In this document: piece after piece, positions 35,053 through 44,789 of the stretch
Layout of the letters: each line of letters opens with the position of its first letter
Numbering within the stretch: position 1 is the first letter of the stretch
DNA from: Methylomonas sp. 11b
Lineage (GTDB): Bacteria; Pseudomonadota; Gammaproteobacteria; Methylococcales; Methylomonadaceae
NCBI RefSeq assembly: GCF_000515215.1
Contig: NZ_KI911557.1
Location: 1,819,586 to 1,883,585, forward strand
DNA: 64,000 nt
Reading direction: 5' to 3'
Notes under the pieces: model-generated
Databases searched by the model: none
Seen by the model: only the letters and a program-made list of their open reading frames with translations
What the model was told of the DNA's origin: nothing
Position numbers and translations under genes: made by a program

Positions 35053-35270
35053 GGTGAGCAATCGCGCCTCCACCGTCACGTGTATTGCCTACGGCGGCCC
35101 TGGCCGTCCCCGTCGCTCGAAGTCTTCGCTTCTCGCTCTCGGATGACTCGACACCGTTTCGCGAGGCCTTGCAGTTTTTCTGTTCGAAAAACCGCCCGGC
35201 GCTACGAATTCCAGGGGCTACTCGGCCTTCGCTCGCTACCGCTTTGCTTTCCGAGCCTCGTAGCGTCGGG
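35053..35270. repeat. Dispersed repeat, copy A
   Basis: 218 bp sharing with copy B (37388-37664) the outer GGTGAG and GCGNGGG-like ends and long identical blocks such as GCGGCCCTGGCCGTCC, GAAAAACCGCCCGGCGCTAC and CGCTACCGCTT. Compared with copy B it lacks a stretch of about 45 bp just after GGTGAG. It lies between two transposase fragments. No obvious terminal inverted repeat and no coding potential, so it is a small non-autonomous element. Confidence 0.75.
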
Positions 35271-35416
35271 GATTGGTAGCCCAATGTTAAGTTAAGTGAG
35301 ATCGGCGGCCATTGTAAAAAACCAAATAATCGACCACGCTCAGTTTCGCTGCTTCTTGGGTTTTGAATTTTTCGTAGTTGAGTTGCTCATGCTTCTAACT
35401 GCGAAAAAATCCTTCG
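35271..35416 (-). pseudogene. C-terminal fragment of an IS3-family transposase
   Basis: The minus strand encodes GFFRS, a stop, then KHEQLNYEKF...VVDYLVFYNGRRSHLTLGYQSP, the end of an IS3-type DDE transposase (the FYNGRRSHLTLGYQSP block). The upstream part is cut by the group II intron at 35417 and the last residues by repeat copy A at 35270. A TAG replaces an expected Leu codon. Confidence 0.75.
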
Positions 35417-36700
35417 GTCGGCGGTCGAGTCAACCGAAGGGAACCGCCCCTTCAGTTGCTCACGGAACCGTACGTGAACCTCTCGATTCATACGGCTCTT
35501 GTTATCCAGCCACCCAACACCAAACTCGCCAGTGAGCAAATAATGTCGGACATTGTCGATATAGCTCCCGCAGCCATCGGCTGGCACGCCATTTCCGGCG
35601 CTGTAGCGATTTGAATTTCCGCCTTGCCCAGCTCAACAGTTTATCGTTGATATAGCTATAGATGGCCGACATCGCTGATTTTCTGAACTTTCCGTAATAG
35701 GGGATCCATCCCTGAACGATCGGATTAATCGCTTTTGCCAAATCAGCAATCCTTTGACTGTAGCCCGCTTTGATCAACGGGTGTCCTTTGAGCTTTGCTC
35801 TCATGGCTTTCAACGCTTTACGGCTGACGGCCGTTGAGAAGCTGACAAAGTGTCAAAGAACCAGCCGCTTCTATCGCGAGCCCTTCTGGGTCTGAATGTA
35901 TATCCCAGAAAGTCAAAGCTCTGATTCGGATCTTGCCCGTCTCGGCTTGAGTCCTTGCAATACACAATCTTGGTTTTCTCCTGGCAAAGTTCCAGACCAC
36001 ACCGGATAAACCTTTGCCTGATTTGCCGCTCTACCATTTTCAACTGGGTTTCACTTCGACAGTGCACCACAATGTCATCGGCATAGCGTTCAAAATGGAT
36101 ACAAGGAAAGTGCTTCTTCATCCATTGGTCAAAGACCAGATGCAAAAAGATATTAGCCAGCGACGGACTGATGACGCCACCTTGGGGCGTACCTTTCGCA
36201 CGGCTGATCCTCTCTCCATTGGGCAGTATCACGTCGGCCTTTAACCAGCGTTCGATGTACAGCAACGTCCATTGGCAGTCGGTGTACTTGGCTACAGCTT
36301 TCATGACTAAGCCATGATCCAAGGCGTCGAAGAATCCCTTGATGTCCATATCCAGCACCCAATCATCCCGCCAACAGCGTTGCCGTGTTTGCGCAATAGC
36401 ATCGAGCGCCGACTTTCCGTGGCGATAGCCATAGAAATCATCATGAAAGTGTGGTTCCACAAGGAGTTCCAGCCGATTCTTGATAACCATTTGTGCAATT
36501 CGATCCGAGATAGTCGGTATACCCAATGGCATCAGCTTACCGTTTGACTTGGGTATTTCGACACGACGTACCGGTGGCGGAAAGTAGCTGCCTGACGACA
36601 ACCAATTCCATATTTTGTACAGATTGTTCTTTAAATCAGCCTCAAAATCCTTAATGGATTGCCCATCAATGCCGGCAGCACCCTTACATCTGCTTACTTC
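35417..36700 (-). mobile_element. Degenerate group II intron
   Basis: On the minus strand the 3' portion has a clear domain V (35463-35499): GAGCCGTATGAATCGAGAGG then TTCACGTACGGTTC, followed by a domain VI-like stem and a 3' end in AC at 35417, directly before IS3 transposase codons. The intron-encoded reverse transcriptase lies upstream but is frameshifted and lacks its start; no GTGYG 5' end or domain I was recognised beyond 36700, so it is 5'-truncated and probably dead. Confidence 0.75.
35502..36690 (-). pseudogene. Group II intron reverse transcriptase/maturase, broken
   Basis: RT domain readable from KGAAGIDGQ near 36675, through PKSNGKLMPLGIPTISDR, DMDIKGFFD and the catalytic YADD (RYADDIVVHC), to a frameshift near 35840 just after the GWFFDT segment. 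The maturase X domain continues in another frame to 35502 (GYSQRIADLAKAINPIVQGWIPYYGKF). In total about 390 codons of an expected 420-470; a stop precedes the first conserved residues. The break makes a working protein unlikely unless the frameshift is a sequencing error. Confidence 0.85.
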
Positions 36701-36925
36701 ATACCTGACACATTAATCGTTGCCTTTTCCAACTGGTAGTCAACATTTTTTCGGACACACGGCTAAGCAGCGGCAATTCTAGCCAAAGGGCGATGTGGTT
36801 GATTTGTGCAACAACGCCGCTGATAGTCAAAAGTTGGCAATCATTATCATCAATTTTGTAAATGGCTATGAACTTACCACAGGTTAACAAATCCGAATTA
36901 TAGGGGGATAACCTGAAGAGCGGTC

Positions 36926-38100
36926 ATGCAAGCAACGATCACGAGTTTTTGGGACTGGCAACAGCACTTTGCCGATGAAAAAAGTTGTCTTCAAGCCATC
37001 ATCAAACTCAGGTGGCCTGAAGGATTTTGCTGTCCACGCTGTGGCCATCAGAAAGGTTGATTGCTTCAGACACGGCATGTCTACGAATGTGCAGTTTGTC
37101 ATCATCACACTTCGGTGACAGCCGGCACCTGTTTCATAACACCAAACTGCCGCTTGTGAAGTGGTTTTGGAGTCTTTATTGGGTATCGTCGGACAAGGGG
37201 TAGTATCTCCGCTTTGCGGCTGACCAAACTCATTGGTGTTTCCTGGTTGACGGCTCAACGCATGTCGAGGAAGTTACGCACGGCCATGGGTGATCAGAAT
37301 AATCTGTACAAACTAAGCGGCATTATCGAATTCGATGATGCCTTTATCGGTGGTAAGCGTGCCGGTAAACGCGGGCGAGGCGCCGTCGGTGAGTGTCGGC
37401 TTCCGGCGGGAAAGATTGCTAGCCATCCTTGGCTAGCAATCGCGCCTGCACCCGCCACGTGATTGCCTGCGGCGGCCCTGGCCGTCCGCGTCACCTCGGC
37501 TTTGACCCAGCAAGGGGTCAAAGCCTTGGCTCTCGCATGACTCGTCGCCGTTTCGCGATGCCTTGCAGTTTTTTCTAGTCGAAAAACCGCCCGGCGCTAC
37601 GGCTTCCAGGGACTACTCAACCTTCACTCGCTACCGCTTCGTTTCCAAGGTTTCGCAGCGCGGGTAAAACCGCTATTTTAGTGGCTTGCGAACACAATGA
37701 CGGCAAGCCCGGTTTTGTGGCCATGAAGGTGGTTGAGCAGGTGACGCACGATAGTGTGAGAGCATTCGCCCAACAAACGCTTGCCCCAGGCCAAACCTTG
37801 CATACCGATGCGCTGGCTGCACTCAATGTGCTGGCCGAGGAACATCACCATATTGCCAAAGTAACCCCACCTGAAATGGCGAGTGAATGGTTACCTTGGG
37901 TTCATGTGGTCATCAGCAATCTTAAAAGCTATCTACTGGGTACTTACCATGGTGTGTCAGGCAACTATGTACAGGAATATCTCGACGAATTTTGCTATAG
38001 GTTGAATCGGCGATTTTGGGAAAACCAAATCCCTAATCGATTACTCACGCTATGCGTCGCACATGAGCCGGTCTTTCTTCAACCTGCAGCTTGTTCATAG
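36926..38100 (+). pseudogene. IS1595-family transposase, multiply disrupted
   Basis: From the ATG at 36926 the translation shows a Zn ribbon (CPRCGH...CAVCH), stop codons near 37058 and 37159, two compensating frameshifts near 37130 and 37200, then TKLIGVSWLTAQRM and FDDAFIGGKRAGKRGRG. The gene is interrupted at 37390 by repeat copy B and resumes at 37666 with KTAILVACEHNDGKPGF to the end at 38100 (NRRFWENQIPNRLL). The DDE-like core with GGK spacing assigns it to IS1595/ISXO2. Clearly inactive. Confidence 0.85.
37388..37664. repeat. Dispersed repeat, copy B, inside the IS1595 transposase
   Basis: About 275 bp inserted between the Gly and Lys codons of a GAVG|KTAI segment; deleting 37391-37665 restores the frame exactly and GGT flanks both ends, consistent with a 3-bp target duplication. 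Internal hairpin ATTGCTAGCC...GGCTAGCAAT at 37409-37440. Same orientation as copy A. Confidence 0.8.
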
Positions 38101-38257
38101 CCATTATTTTGTAAGCCATACATCACATTGCTCCAAGAGCAACAATTCTTCTGCTTCCTTGCTTCAATAGCGGCGATTTTTCCAATACATTGCCGCTAGC
38201 GCGGCATCAACAATAAAAATACAAAGAATTTATACTGAATAAACAATTACTTACGAG

Positions 38258-38273
38258 TGGCATGAACTTTGCC
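38258..38273 (+). promoter_or_regulatory. Sigma-54 promoter of the FadL-like gene
   Basis: TGGCATGAACTTTGCC: -24 GG and -12 GC separated by exactly 10 bases, close to the consensus TGGCAC-N5-TTGCW. It lies about 90 bp before the FadL-like start, and an activator of the sigma-54 class is encoded at 43239. Confidence 0.75.
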
Positions 38274-38364
38274 TTGTAAGAGTTCAGGCGCAACGTATTT
38301 GTCTTTCTCCGAAACCTATTAGGGCAAACTTAACGGACGTAGCCAATATCTGAAAATATTTTAA

Positions 38365-39743
38365 TTGGAGTTTCAAATGAATAGAGAATTGTTTTCTCTC
38401 AAAAATTACCGGCGTATAAATTCATGGAGATTACGGAAGATGTCGTTATTGGCGCTAGCGAGTACGGTGTCGCCTAGCGTATTGGCTCTGAATACCGGAA
38501 CTGATCTGAATCTGTCTTTAAAACCAATTGCCGGTGGCATGGCTGGTGCCGCTTATACTAAACCTCAAGAAGTTTCCGCCGCGTTGTTTGGTAATCCTGC
38601 CACCTTGACACAATTTAAAGGTTTCAATTTTGGTTTAGGAGCGGCCATTCTCGAACCTGAAGTGGACAATTATCAAAGTAACAACGGATTTACCAACCAT
38701 TCCCGTAGTCTGGCCCAGAATTACATTGCGCCTGATATTGCTCTCAGTGGGGAAGTGTCGCCTGGTTTTGTGATTGGTGCCGGTGTTGCGGTTGATTCCG
38801 GTCTGGGCGCCGATTATCGTACGCAGCCAATCAATGGAGGGGCCGGACTCGGGCTGGGGGGGGGGGAGCTGGTGGCGCGGCTACATTGCCTTTGGATGTG
38901 GAATTGCTTTCATTTAGCGCCAATGTGGGGACTGCTTATGAGTTGACACCCAAATTGTCATTAGGCGCTGCATTAACGGTAGGATTCGGTTTGGGCCAGT
39001 TCGGGACTGTGGGAAATACTACGGGACTTGGCGGTTTATCAGGTGATTTTGGGGGGACAACGTCCAGCGTACATAATATTTCAGTTCGTGGCGCTTTCGG
39101 GGCAACTTATCAACTCACTCAGGATGTAAAGATAGGCGCCTCAGTAAAGACTCCTTTGGAATATAACTATCGTAACGTATTGTCGACCACAGTGGGCGGC
39201 GCTCAGGAATACCAAAGCGTAAAGGTAGAACAACCATTGGAAGCAACTTGGGGTATAGCAGCCAATCCGACCCCTAATTTGTTGTTAGAGGCGGACGTAG
39301 CATGGAAAAACTGGTCACAATCTTCGTTATATAAGGATGTCTATGACGATCAATTCCTGGCCATGTTTGGGGGCCAATATAATTTGGGGAATTGGCAATT
39401 TAGGACAGGCTACAGTTATGCTACGGAGGTGCTCCGTGACGAGCCAAACGGTACGGTAGGAGGCTTTAAAGGGGTGGGGTCGCTTCCTCTTGATACCCGT
39501 GTCCCCGGTGTTCTTAATAACAACGATTTGGTTAAAGTCGTACAAACTACCTTAGCCCCGGTTGTTTGGCAACATACAGCGACGGCAGGCTTGGGATACG
39601 CTTTTTCACCCAAGTTTAGACTGGATGCGTTTGCGGCCTATGCTTTTGAAGGTTCGGCAAGCCGCAGTACGCTGGCTTTGGGGGAGTATGCGGTTAACGT
39701 TAGCGAATGGGCGCTGGGTGCGGGAGCCAATTTCAAATTTTAA
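38365..39743 (+). pseudogene. FadL/OmpP1-family outer-membrane protein with poly-G frameshift
   Basis: Outer-membrane channel for hydrophobic compounds. A signal peptide (LLALASTVSPSVLA) ends near residue 34, followed by the FadL hatch-type segment AGGMAGAAYTKPQEVSAALFGNPATLTQ and a barrel that ends in the aromatic NFKF. An 11-G run at 38856-38866 shifts the frame: the upstream frame stops at 38946 and the downstream frame continues to 39743. One extra G (12) or two fewer (9) would give a continuous protein of about 459 residues. This may be slipped-strand phase variation, a fixed mutation or a homopolymer sequencing error. ATG start follows AATTGGAG. Confidence 0.85.
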
Positions 39744-39789
39744 GTGATTGGCGCCGAATAATTCATTCCGGGATTATTCGGCAAAACTA

Positions 39790-40620
39790 ATCTTCAGGTC
39801 AAATCCGTAGCAACCGTTTTGATATAGCACCTGGTCCAGTACGTCTTCATGTAAACCTAGTTTTAGAAAATCCCCAATCGATCACCCCATTGCGGGAACG
39901 AGTACGAGCTGCCAAACAACAATTGCTCCTTCATAACACTGTTGGTCGCTTCCACATACAAGTTTCCGCCCAGTAGAAAAATATACATGTCCGGGACGAC
40001 GTAAACGTTTTCTTAGCGAAACGCGACGCCGATCATTTCGTTCACATACGGATAAAAACCGTGGTAGCAGACGATGGCAAACCTGAAAAAGTCCAGGCAA
40101 CCTTACCGGCGGCGACCGGATTATCAAATTCCAGGTTCGGTGTGGTCGGGCCGGACATTAAAAATACCGGCACATCCAGTTGTTTGCAGACGCCATAAAT
40201 CGGGTAGAGCAAAGGCTCATTGGCCTGAATGGGCGGCGCGCCGAATTCGGGGTCCATGTTAATTCCTCTCAACCCTCGTGTGTTCATGGTCTTTTCAATT
40301 TGCTAGGCGATGCCGATCAGTTCCGGGTGCGGCCCGGTAATGTCACGAATGGTCTCGTTGGAGATTGTGATGTCGGGCGTGTCGCGGGGCGACGAGCGCA
40401 TGATGGATTACCACCTAGCGAATTTCCTCGATAAACCCATCCAGGGTATGCGAGCGGACAAAGTGATCGTCCTGTTTAGAACCCAAGCGGCGATTAAGCC
40501 ATTTGGCGGTTTCATATTCGGGTTTTGCCGGTTGTTAGTCCCGCAACGATTGCCGCTGTAGCGGCAGTCGTTGCGATTCGCTGCTGCAAAATCGGCATTC
40601 AAATCGATAATGCTCTCATT
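39790..40620 (-). pseudogene. Amidohydrolase-family gene, decayed
   Basis: Minus-strand fragments in several frames: PDITISNETIRDITGPHPELIGIA near 40320-40400 (in two pieces across a stop), DPEFGAPPIQANEPLLYPIYGVC and PVFLMSGPTTPNLEF at about 40140-40250, and QLLFGSSY plus GLHEDVLDQVLY near 39850-39950. The order matches an amidohydrolase_2 (TIM-barrel) protein, with at least three frameshifts and a deletion. Boundaries approximate. Confidence 0.7.
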
Positions 40621-40649
40621 AGTCACTTAAAAAACAATAGGATACAAGT

Positions 40650-40665
40650 TGGCATAATATGTGCT
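40650..40665 (+). promoter_or_regulatory. Candidate sigma-54 promoter before the organosulfur remnants
   Basis: TTGGCATAATATGTGC with GG and GC 10 bases apart. The -12 element (GTGC) is weaker than consensus. It would drive the FMN-reductase remnant, OsmC gene and what follows. Confidence 0.55.
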
Positions 40666-40733
40666 CAAACCTAAGTGCAGTACCCATGCTTTGTAGGCAT
40701 TGGGATTTTTCAACCGTACAAAGGCAATCAGCA

Positions 40734-40853
40734 TGAGTACATTAAAAGTCGTGGTTGTTTCGGGCAATCTAGGGCTAGGCGCGAAGCCAGCCTTCTCGAT
40801 CGACAATCCCGGCTCAATATTTCGGAGATTCACATGTCACAGAATGATTTGAA
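40734..40853 (+). pseudogene. N-terminal remnant of an NADPH-dependent FMN reductase
   Basis: The 39-codon frame begins STLKVVVVSGNL, the start of flavodoxin-like FMN reductases of the MsuE/SfnE type, with an AAGG ribosome-binding site, then runs into unrelated sequence and a stop overlapping the OsmC start. A deletion has probably removed the rest of the gene. Confidence 0.5.
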
Positions 40854-41376
40854 AGCAACATTAGAGAACACCATTGCCGCCTTGCAAAAAAATCCGGCGG
40901 GCGCCCGCCTGGTTTTCAAGGCGCAGACCCGCCTGCTCGATGGCGTGCGCTGCGCCGCCGAAGTGCGAGATTTTCCGCCGCTGATCATTGACGAGCCCCC
41001 TGAACTGGGTGGTGGAGACGCGGGTGCAAACCCCGTCGAGCTGATACTAGCCGCGCTCGGCACCTGTCAGGAAATCGTCTATGCGGCTTACGCCGCCGTG
41101 TTGGGCATCCCTTTGACGGCCGTCGAGGTGACCGCCAAGGGCTATCTGGATCTGCATGGCTTGTTCGGCTTGAAAGAGGTGCACTCCGGTTTCCAGAAAA
41201 TCAGTTTTGAAACCATATTGAAGAGCCCTGCGGACCCGGAAACGATCAGCCAGCTGGTTGCGTCCGTGGAAGCGCACTGTCCCGTGCTCGATACCTTGAC
41301 CCGGCCGGTCGAGGTGGCCGGCACGGTCATACTCAATGGCGCGCCGCTGAGCGTCCTGGCAAGCGACGCCGCGTGA
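40834..41376 (+). CDS. OsmC family protein
   Basis: 180-residue OsmC/Ohr-type protein, probably a thiol-dependent peroxidase or related protein. Start at 40834 chosen because it gives a normal OsmC N-terminus (an open frame runs further up). The conserved Cys pair is visible: first in ALGTCQEIVYAAYA, second in EAHCPVLDTL, about 80 residues later, in the family pattern. Located in an organosulfur gene group; OsmC genes are common beside sulfonate and sulfone genes. Good ribosome-binding site GGAG 8 bases before ATG. Confidence 0.88.
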   Translation: MSQNDLKATLENTIAALQKNPAGARLVFKAQTRLLDGVRCAAEVRDFPPLIIDEPPELGGGDAGANPVELILAALGTCQEIVYAAYAAVLGIPLTAVEVTAKGYLDLHGLFGLKEVHSGFQKISFETILKSPADPETISQLVASVEAHCPVLDTLTRPVEVAGTVILNGAPLSVLASDAA

Positions 41377-41386
41377 GGAAATCCAC

Positions 41387-41644
41387 ATGAGCCAATCACA
41401 TCATAGCAATAGCCCCATCAAATTCGCCTACTGGGTACCCAATGTCAGCGGCGATCTGCTGGACAGTATAATCGAGCAGCGCACCAGTTGGGATATCGAC
41501 TATACCCCACACCTAGAAGAAGCCTATTGTGTCGCCGAATTGCTATTCCCGTTGTTGCCGGTTGCAAAAGCGCCTGAAAAAACACACGCCAAACCGGCGT
41601 TCCATTTCAGCCCCGTGGGTGATGCCGGAAAAGTCGAGTTGTAA
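41387..41644 (+). pseudogene. Internally deleted SfnG-like FMNH2-dependent monooxygenase
   Basis: 85 codons. The first 38 (IKFAYWVPNVSG...IEQRTSWDIDY) match the N-terminus of the luciferase-like dimethylsulfone monooxygenase SfnG, and the rest (PHLEEAYCVAELLFPLLPV...) matches the C-terminus of the same family. About 280 internal codons are missing in frame, removing the TIM barrel. It is therefore a dead remnant despite an open reading frame. It follows OsmC by 10 bp. Confidence 0.75.
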
Positions 41645-41775
41645 GCCAAGGCCGGATGAGCAGAGGCCTCGCCGAGACTGACGATGACATCGTTTGCCCC
41701 CCCCAAGCCCGTAATATAAACCTAAAACCAGACCCTTTACAGACTCTATCAACCTCGTCAACCACCCTAAAGCCC

Positions 41776-43047
41776 ATGAAACTAGAAACGATCGCCGTAC
41801 ACGGTGGCTACAGCCCCGATCCGACCACCAAAGCCGTGGCCGTGCCCATTTATCAGACCACTTCTTACGCATTTGACGATACCCAGCATGGCGCCGATCT
41901 CTTCGATTTGAAAGTGGCCGGAAATATCTATACCCGCATCATGAATCCGACTTCGGACGTGCTCGAAAAGCGCGTGGCCGCCTTGGAAGGCGGGATCGCT
42001 GGGCTGGCGCTGGCCTCCGGCATGGCGGCGATTACCTACGCGATCATGACCATCGCCGAAGCCGGCGACAACATCGTCTCCGCCGCCACTCTGTACGGCG
42101 GCACTTACAATCTCTTTGCCCACACCCTGCCGCAATACGGCATCAACGTGCGTTTTGCCGATTATCGCGATCCCGAAGCTTTCGATGCTCTGATTGACGG
42201 CAAAACCAAGGCGATTTTCTGCGAATCGGTCGGCAACCCGCTCGGTAACGTGACCGATTTTGAACGGCTGGCCGACATTGCCCACCGCCACGGCGTGCCG
42301 CTGATTGTCGACAACACGGTGCCATCGCCTTATCTTTGCCGTCCGATCGAGCACGGCGCCGATATTGTCGTGCACTCGCTGACCAAATATCTGGGCGGTC
42401 ATGGCAACAGCATCGGCGGCGTGATCGTCGATAGCGGCAAATTTCCTTGGGCCGAGCATAAAGCGCGTTTCCCTCGCCTGAACGAGCCCGACGTGTCCTA
42501 TCATGGCGTCGTTTACACCGAAGCCCTGGGACCTGCCGCTTACATTGGCCGAGCCCGTGTTGTGCCGTTACGCAATACCGGCGCGGCCCTTTCGCCCTTC
42601 AATGCGTTTTTGATCCTGCAAGGCATAGAAACCTTGGCGCTGCGCATGGACAGGATCTCTGAAAACGCCGTCAAGGTGGCGCGATACCTACAAAATCACT
42701 ACAAAGTGGAATGGGTCAACTACGCTGGGCTCGAAGATCATCCGGATAAACCGCTGGTCGATAAATACATGGGTGGACGCGCCTCCGGTATTCTGACTTT
42801 TGGCTTGAAAGGCGGCCGCAAGGCGGGCGAGCATTTTCAGGATGCGCTAAAACTGTTCACCCGCCTCGTGAATATCGGCGATGCCAAATCGCTGGCTTGC
42901 CACCCGGCATCGACCACGCATCGGCAATTGTCACCTCAAGAGCTGCTCAAAGCGGGCGTCACCGAGGACATGGTGCGTTTATCGATCGGGATAGAACACG
43001 GCGACGACATTGTCGCGGATTTGGAACAGGCGCTCGAAGCGGTTTGA
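41776..43047 (+). CDS. metY: O-acetylhomoserine sulfhydrylase (MetY-like)
   Basis: 423-residue PLP enzyme that joins sulfide (or a thiol) to O-acetylhomoserine in methionine synthesis. The start at 41776 gives the standard N-terminus KLETIAVHGGYSPDP; an upstream open frame from 41656 is unlikely. Cys/Met-metabolism fold: the PLP Lys sits in VVHSLTKYLGGHG, with NPTSDVLEKRVAALEGG and the C-terminal SHPASTTH-like LACHPASTTHRQL. Full length. In this group it would assimilate sulfide or sulfite-derived sulfur set free from organosulfur compounds. Confidence 0.93.
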   Translation: MKLETIAVHGGYSPDPTTKAVAVPIYQTTSYAFDDTQHGADLFDLKVAGNIYTRIMNPTSDVLEKRVAALEGGIAGLALASGMAAITYAIMTIAEAGDNIVSAATLYGGTYNLFAHTLPQYGINVRFADYRDPEAFDALIDGKTKAIFCESVGNPLGNVTDFERLADIAHRHGVPLIVDNTVPSPYLCRPIEHGADIVVHSLTKYLGGHGNSIGGVIVDSGKFPWAEHKARFPRLNEPDVSYHGVVYTEALGPAAYIGRARVVPLRNTGAALSPFNAFLILQGIETLALRMDRISENAVKVARYLQNHYKVEWVNYAGLEDHPDKPLVDKYMGGRASGILTFGLKGGRKAGEHFQDALKLFTRLVNIGDAKSLACHPASTTHRQLSPQELLKAGVTEDMVRLSIGIEHGDDIVADLEQALEAV

Positions 43048-43238
43048 CGCTGGAGGATTGTCCTGTGCTTGGCAGATCCCGGCGTAACAAGCCAGGATAT
43101 ACCTGTCCTGAGAGCCGTTAATTTTTGCGAAACCCGACAACCCAGATTATTACATTTAAGCATAATCATATTGATACTAATCGTTTTATAAGTTTTTTAA
43201 AGCATGTTATCTTGTCGGTTAACGTAACTTCAAAGGAT

Positions 43239-44432
43239 ATGTTTTTACTTATGCATTTACTTGCTTTTCCTAATCCCTCCGAGATGGCTCTCTCAATTCG
43301 AGCATCAGCTCTCGTTTTCGAAGATCCAAAATCCAAAGAGTTACTTGACAGAATCAAACGTATTGCGCCAAGTGAGTTGAATGCTCTTATCATTGGCGAA
43401 ACTGGTACTGGGAAAGAACTGGTCGCTCGTCACATACATGAACTGAGCACAAAGTGCAACGGGCCCTTTCTAGCGGTTAATTGCTGTGCCTTATCGGAAA
43501 CATTGATTGAGAGTGAGCTGTTCGGTCATGAAAAAGGGGCTTTTACCGGTGCGATGACGACCAAACAGGGCTGGTTTGAGGCTGCTTCGGGTGGCACGCT
43601 TTTTCTGGATGAGATTGGTGATCTGCCGCAGTCGATGCAGGTAAAATTATTGCGGGTTTTGCAGGAACGAGAGGTGGTCCGGGTTGGCTCTCGCAAGGCA
43701 ATACCCATAGACGTGCGATTGATTGCAGCAACCAACGTCAAGTTAGAGGAAGCTGTCATGGCCGGTCGGTTTCGCGAGGATTTGTACTATCGTCTGAATG
43801 TGGCTGCATTGAATTTATTGCCATTGCGGCAACGTATCGGGGATATCTTGCCCCTAGCCGAGCATTTTTTAAAAGTTTATGGTCAGCGGCTGGGTTGTCC
43901 GAAAGCTACTATTGCCCCAACTGCAAAACAAATTTTGTTAACGCATACTTGGCCCGGTAACATTCGTGAATTGGAAAATGTTATCCATCATGCCTTATTG
44001 GTAACCCGTGACCTTACCATTAAGCCAGCGGATTTAAATCTCTCTCAATTGCGAAGGTTTCCTAAATCGGCAGGCTCTGATACTGGAGATTTTGAGAGAT
44101 TAGTCAGTGCATTTCAAGTTTTATGTGAGCAAGGATATCCTGATTTGTATGCTCGTGCCGAACAAGCTTTGTTACAAGTAGCTTATATGCATACCGACCG
44201 AAACCAATTGGCAACAGCAAGATTGCTTGGGCTGAGCCGACATGTGGTTCGGGCTAGATTGATTCAGCACCATATCCTGACAGCAGGGGAGCCGGGAACT
44301 GAAAAATCTCATCCTGTATTGCCGCAGAGTGTGGGTGGATCTCCCATTATTGTGCGTGATTTTTTTCCAAAGGATGAAGAATACAAAGAGATTTTTTTAG
44401 CCGAATCATCGCAAGAATGCTGGGCCTTTTGA
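43239..44432 (+). CDS. Sigma-54-dependent activator (SfnR-like)
   Basis: About 397 residues. The start is uncertain: ATG at 43239 is used, 43251 and 43284 are alternatives, and the frame is open from 43125. There is almost no sensory N-terminus before the AAA+ domain, as in SfnR. Walker A GETGTGKE, the sigma-54-contacting GAFTGA loop, Walker B GGTLFLDEIGD and arginine-finger region are intact. The C-terminal Fis-type HTH is near residues 330-365 (NQLATARLLGLSRHVVRARL). It probably drives the sigma-54 promoters at 38258 and 40650. Confidence 0.88.
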   Translation: MFLLMHLLAFPNPSEMALSIRASALVFEDPKSKELLDRIKRIAPSELNALIIGETGTGKELVARHIHELSTKCNGPFLAVNCCALSETLIESELFGHEKGAFTGAMTTKQGWFEAASGGTLFLDEIGDLPQSMQVKLLRVLQEREVVRVGSRKAIPIDVRLIAATNVKLEEAVMAGRFREDLYYRLNVAALNLLPLRQRIGDILPLAEHFLKVYGQRLGCPKATIAPTAKQILLTHTWPGNIRELENVIHHALLVTRDLTIKPADLNLSQLRRFPKSAGSDTGDFERLVSAFQVLCEQGYPDLYARAEQALLQVAYMHTDRNQLATARLLGLSRHVVRARLIQHHILTAGEPGTEKSHPVLPQSVGGSPIIVRDFFPKDEEYKEIFLAESSQECWAF

Positions 44433-44789
44433 TTTGCTGGGATATTGATAACGTAACGGGGTGATTGTATGTATGGAAGAAGTCATGACACTGCTCCTAT
44501 CTTGAAACAAGGCGGATTATCTCGTTTCTTGGACAGGGCATGCTGTCAATCAACTAGTGCTTTACTACACAGACTCCATAGAGTGAAGCGGTTTAGTCCA
44601 TTGACCAAGAGCAGTCAGTCATTAAGAGGTTGGTAACCGAAAAATTCGTCCTCATGACGAGTTTGGATATGTATCAGGGCGTTCTTAAAGTCCCACTACT
44701 TAGCAGAAGAATTTACCGAATTATTGTGTGATCGATAACGTGATGAATAATGGAGTTTAAAATGTTGTGCGATTAGTCTACCTGATGTA
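44433..44789. other. Intergenic region between convergent genes
   Basis: 357 bp between the sigma-54 activator and the end of the ATPase gene. No gene, RNA or clear terminator seen. Confidence 0.5.

Noticed and set aside
35041-35290. Joining the flanks of repeat copy A to restore one transposase
   Set aside because: The two flanks come from different transposase families, so the apparent in-frame joint is coincidence.
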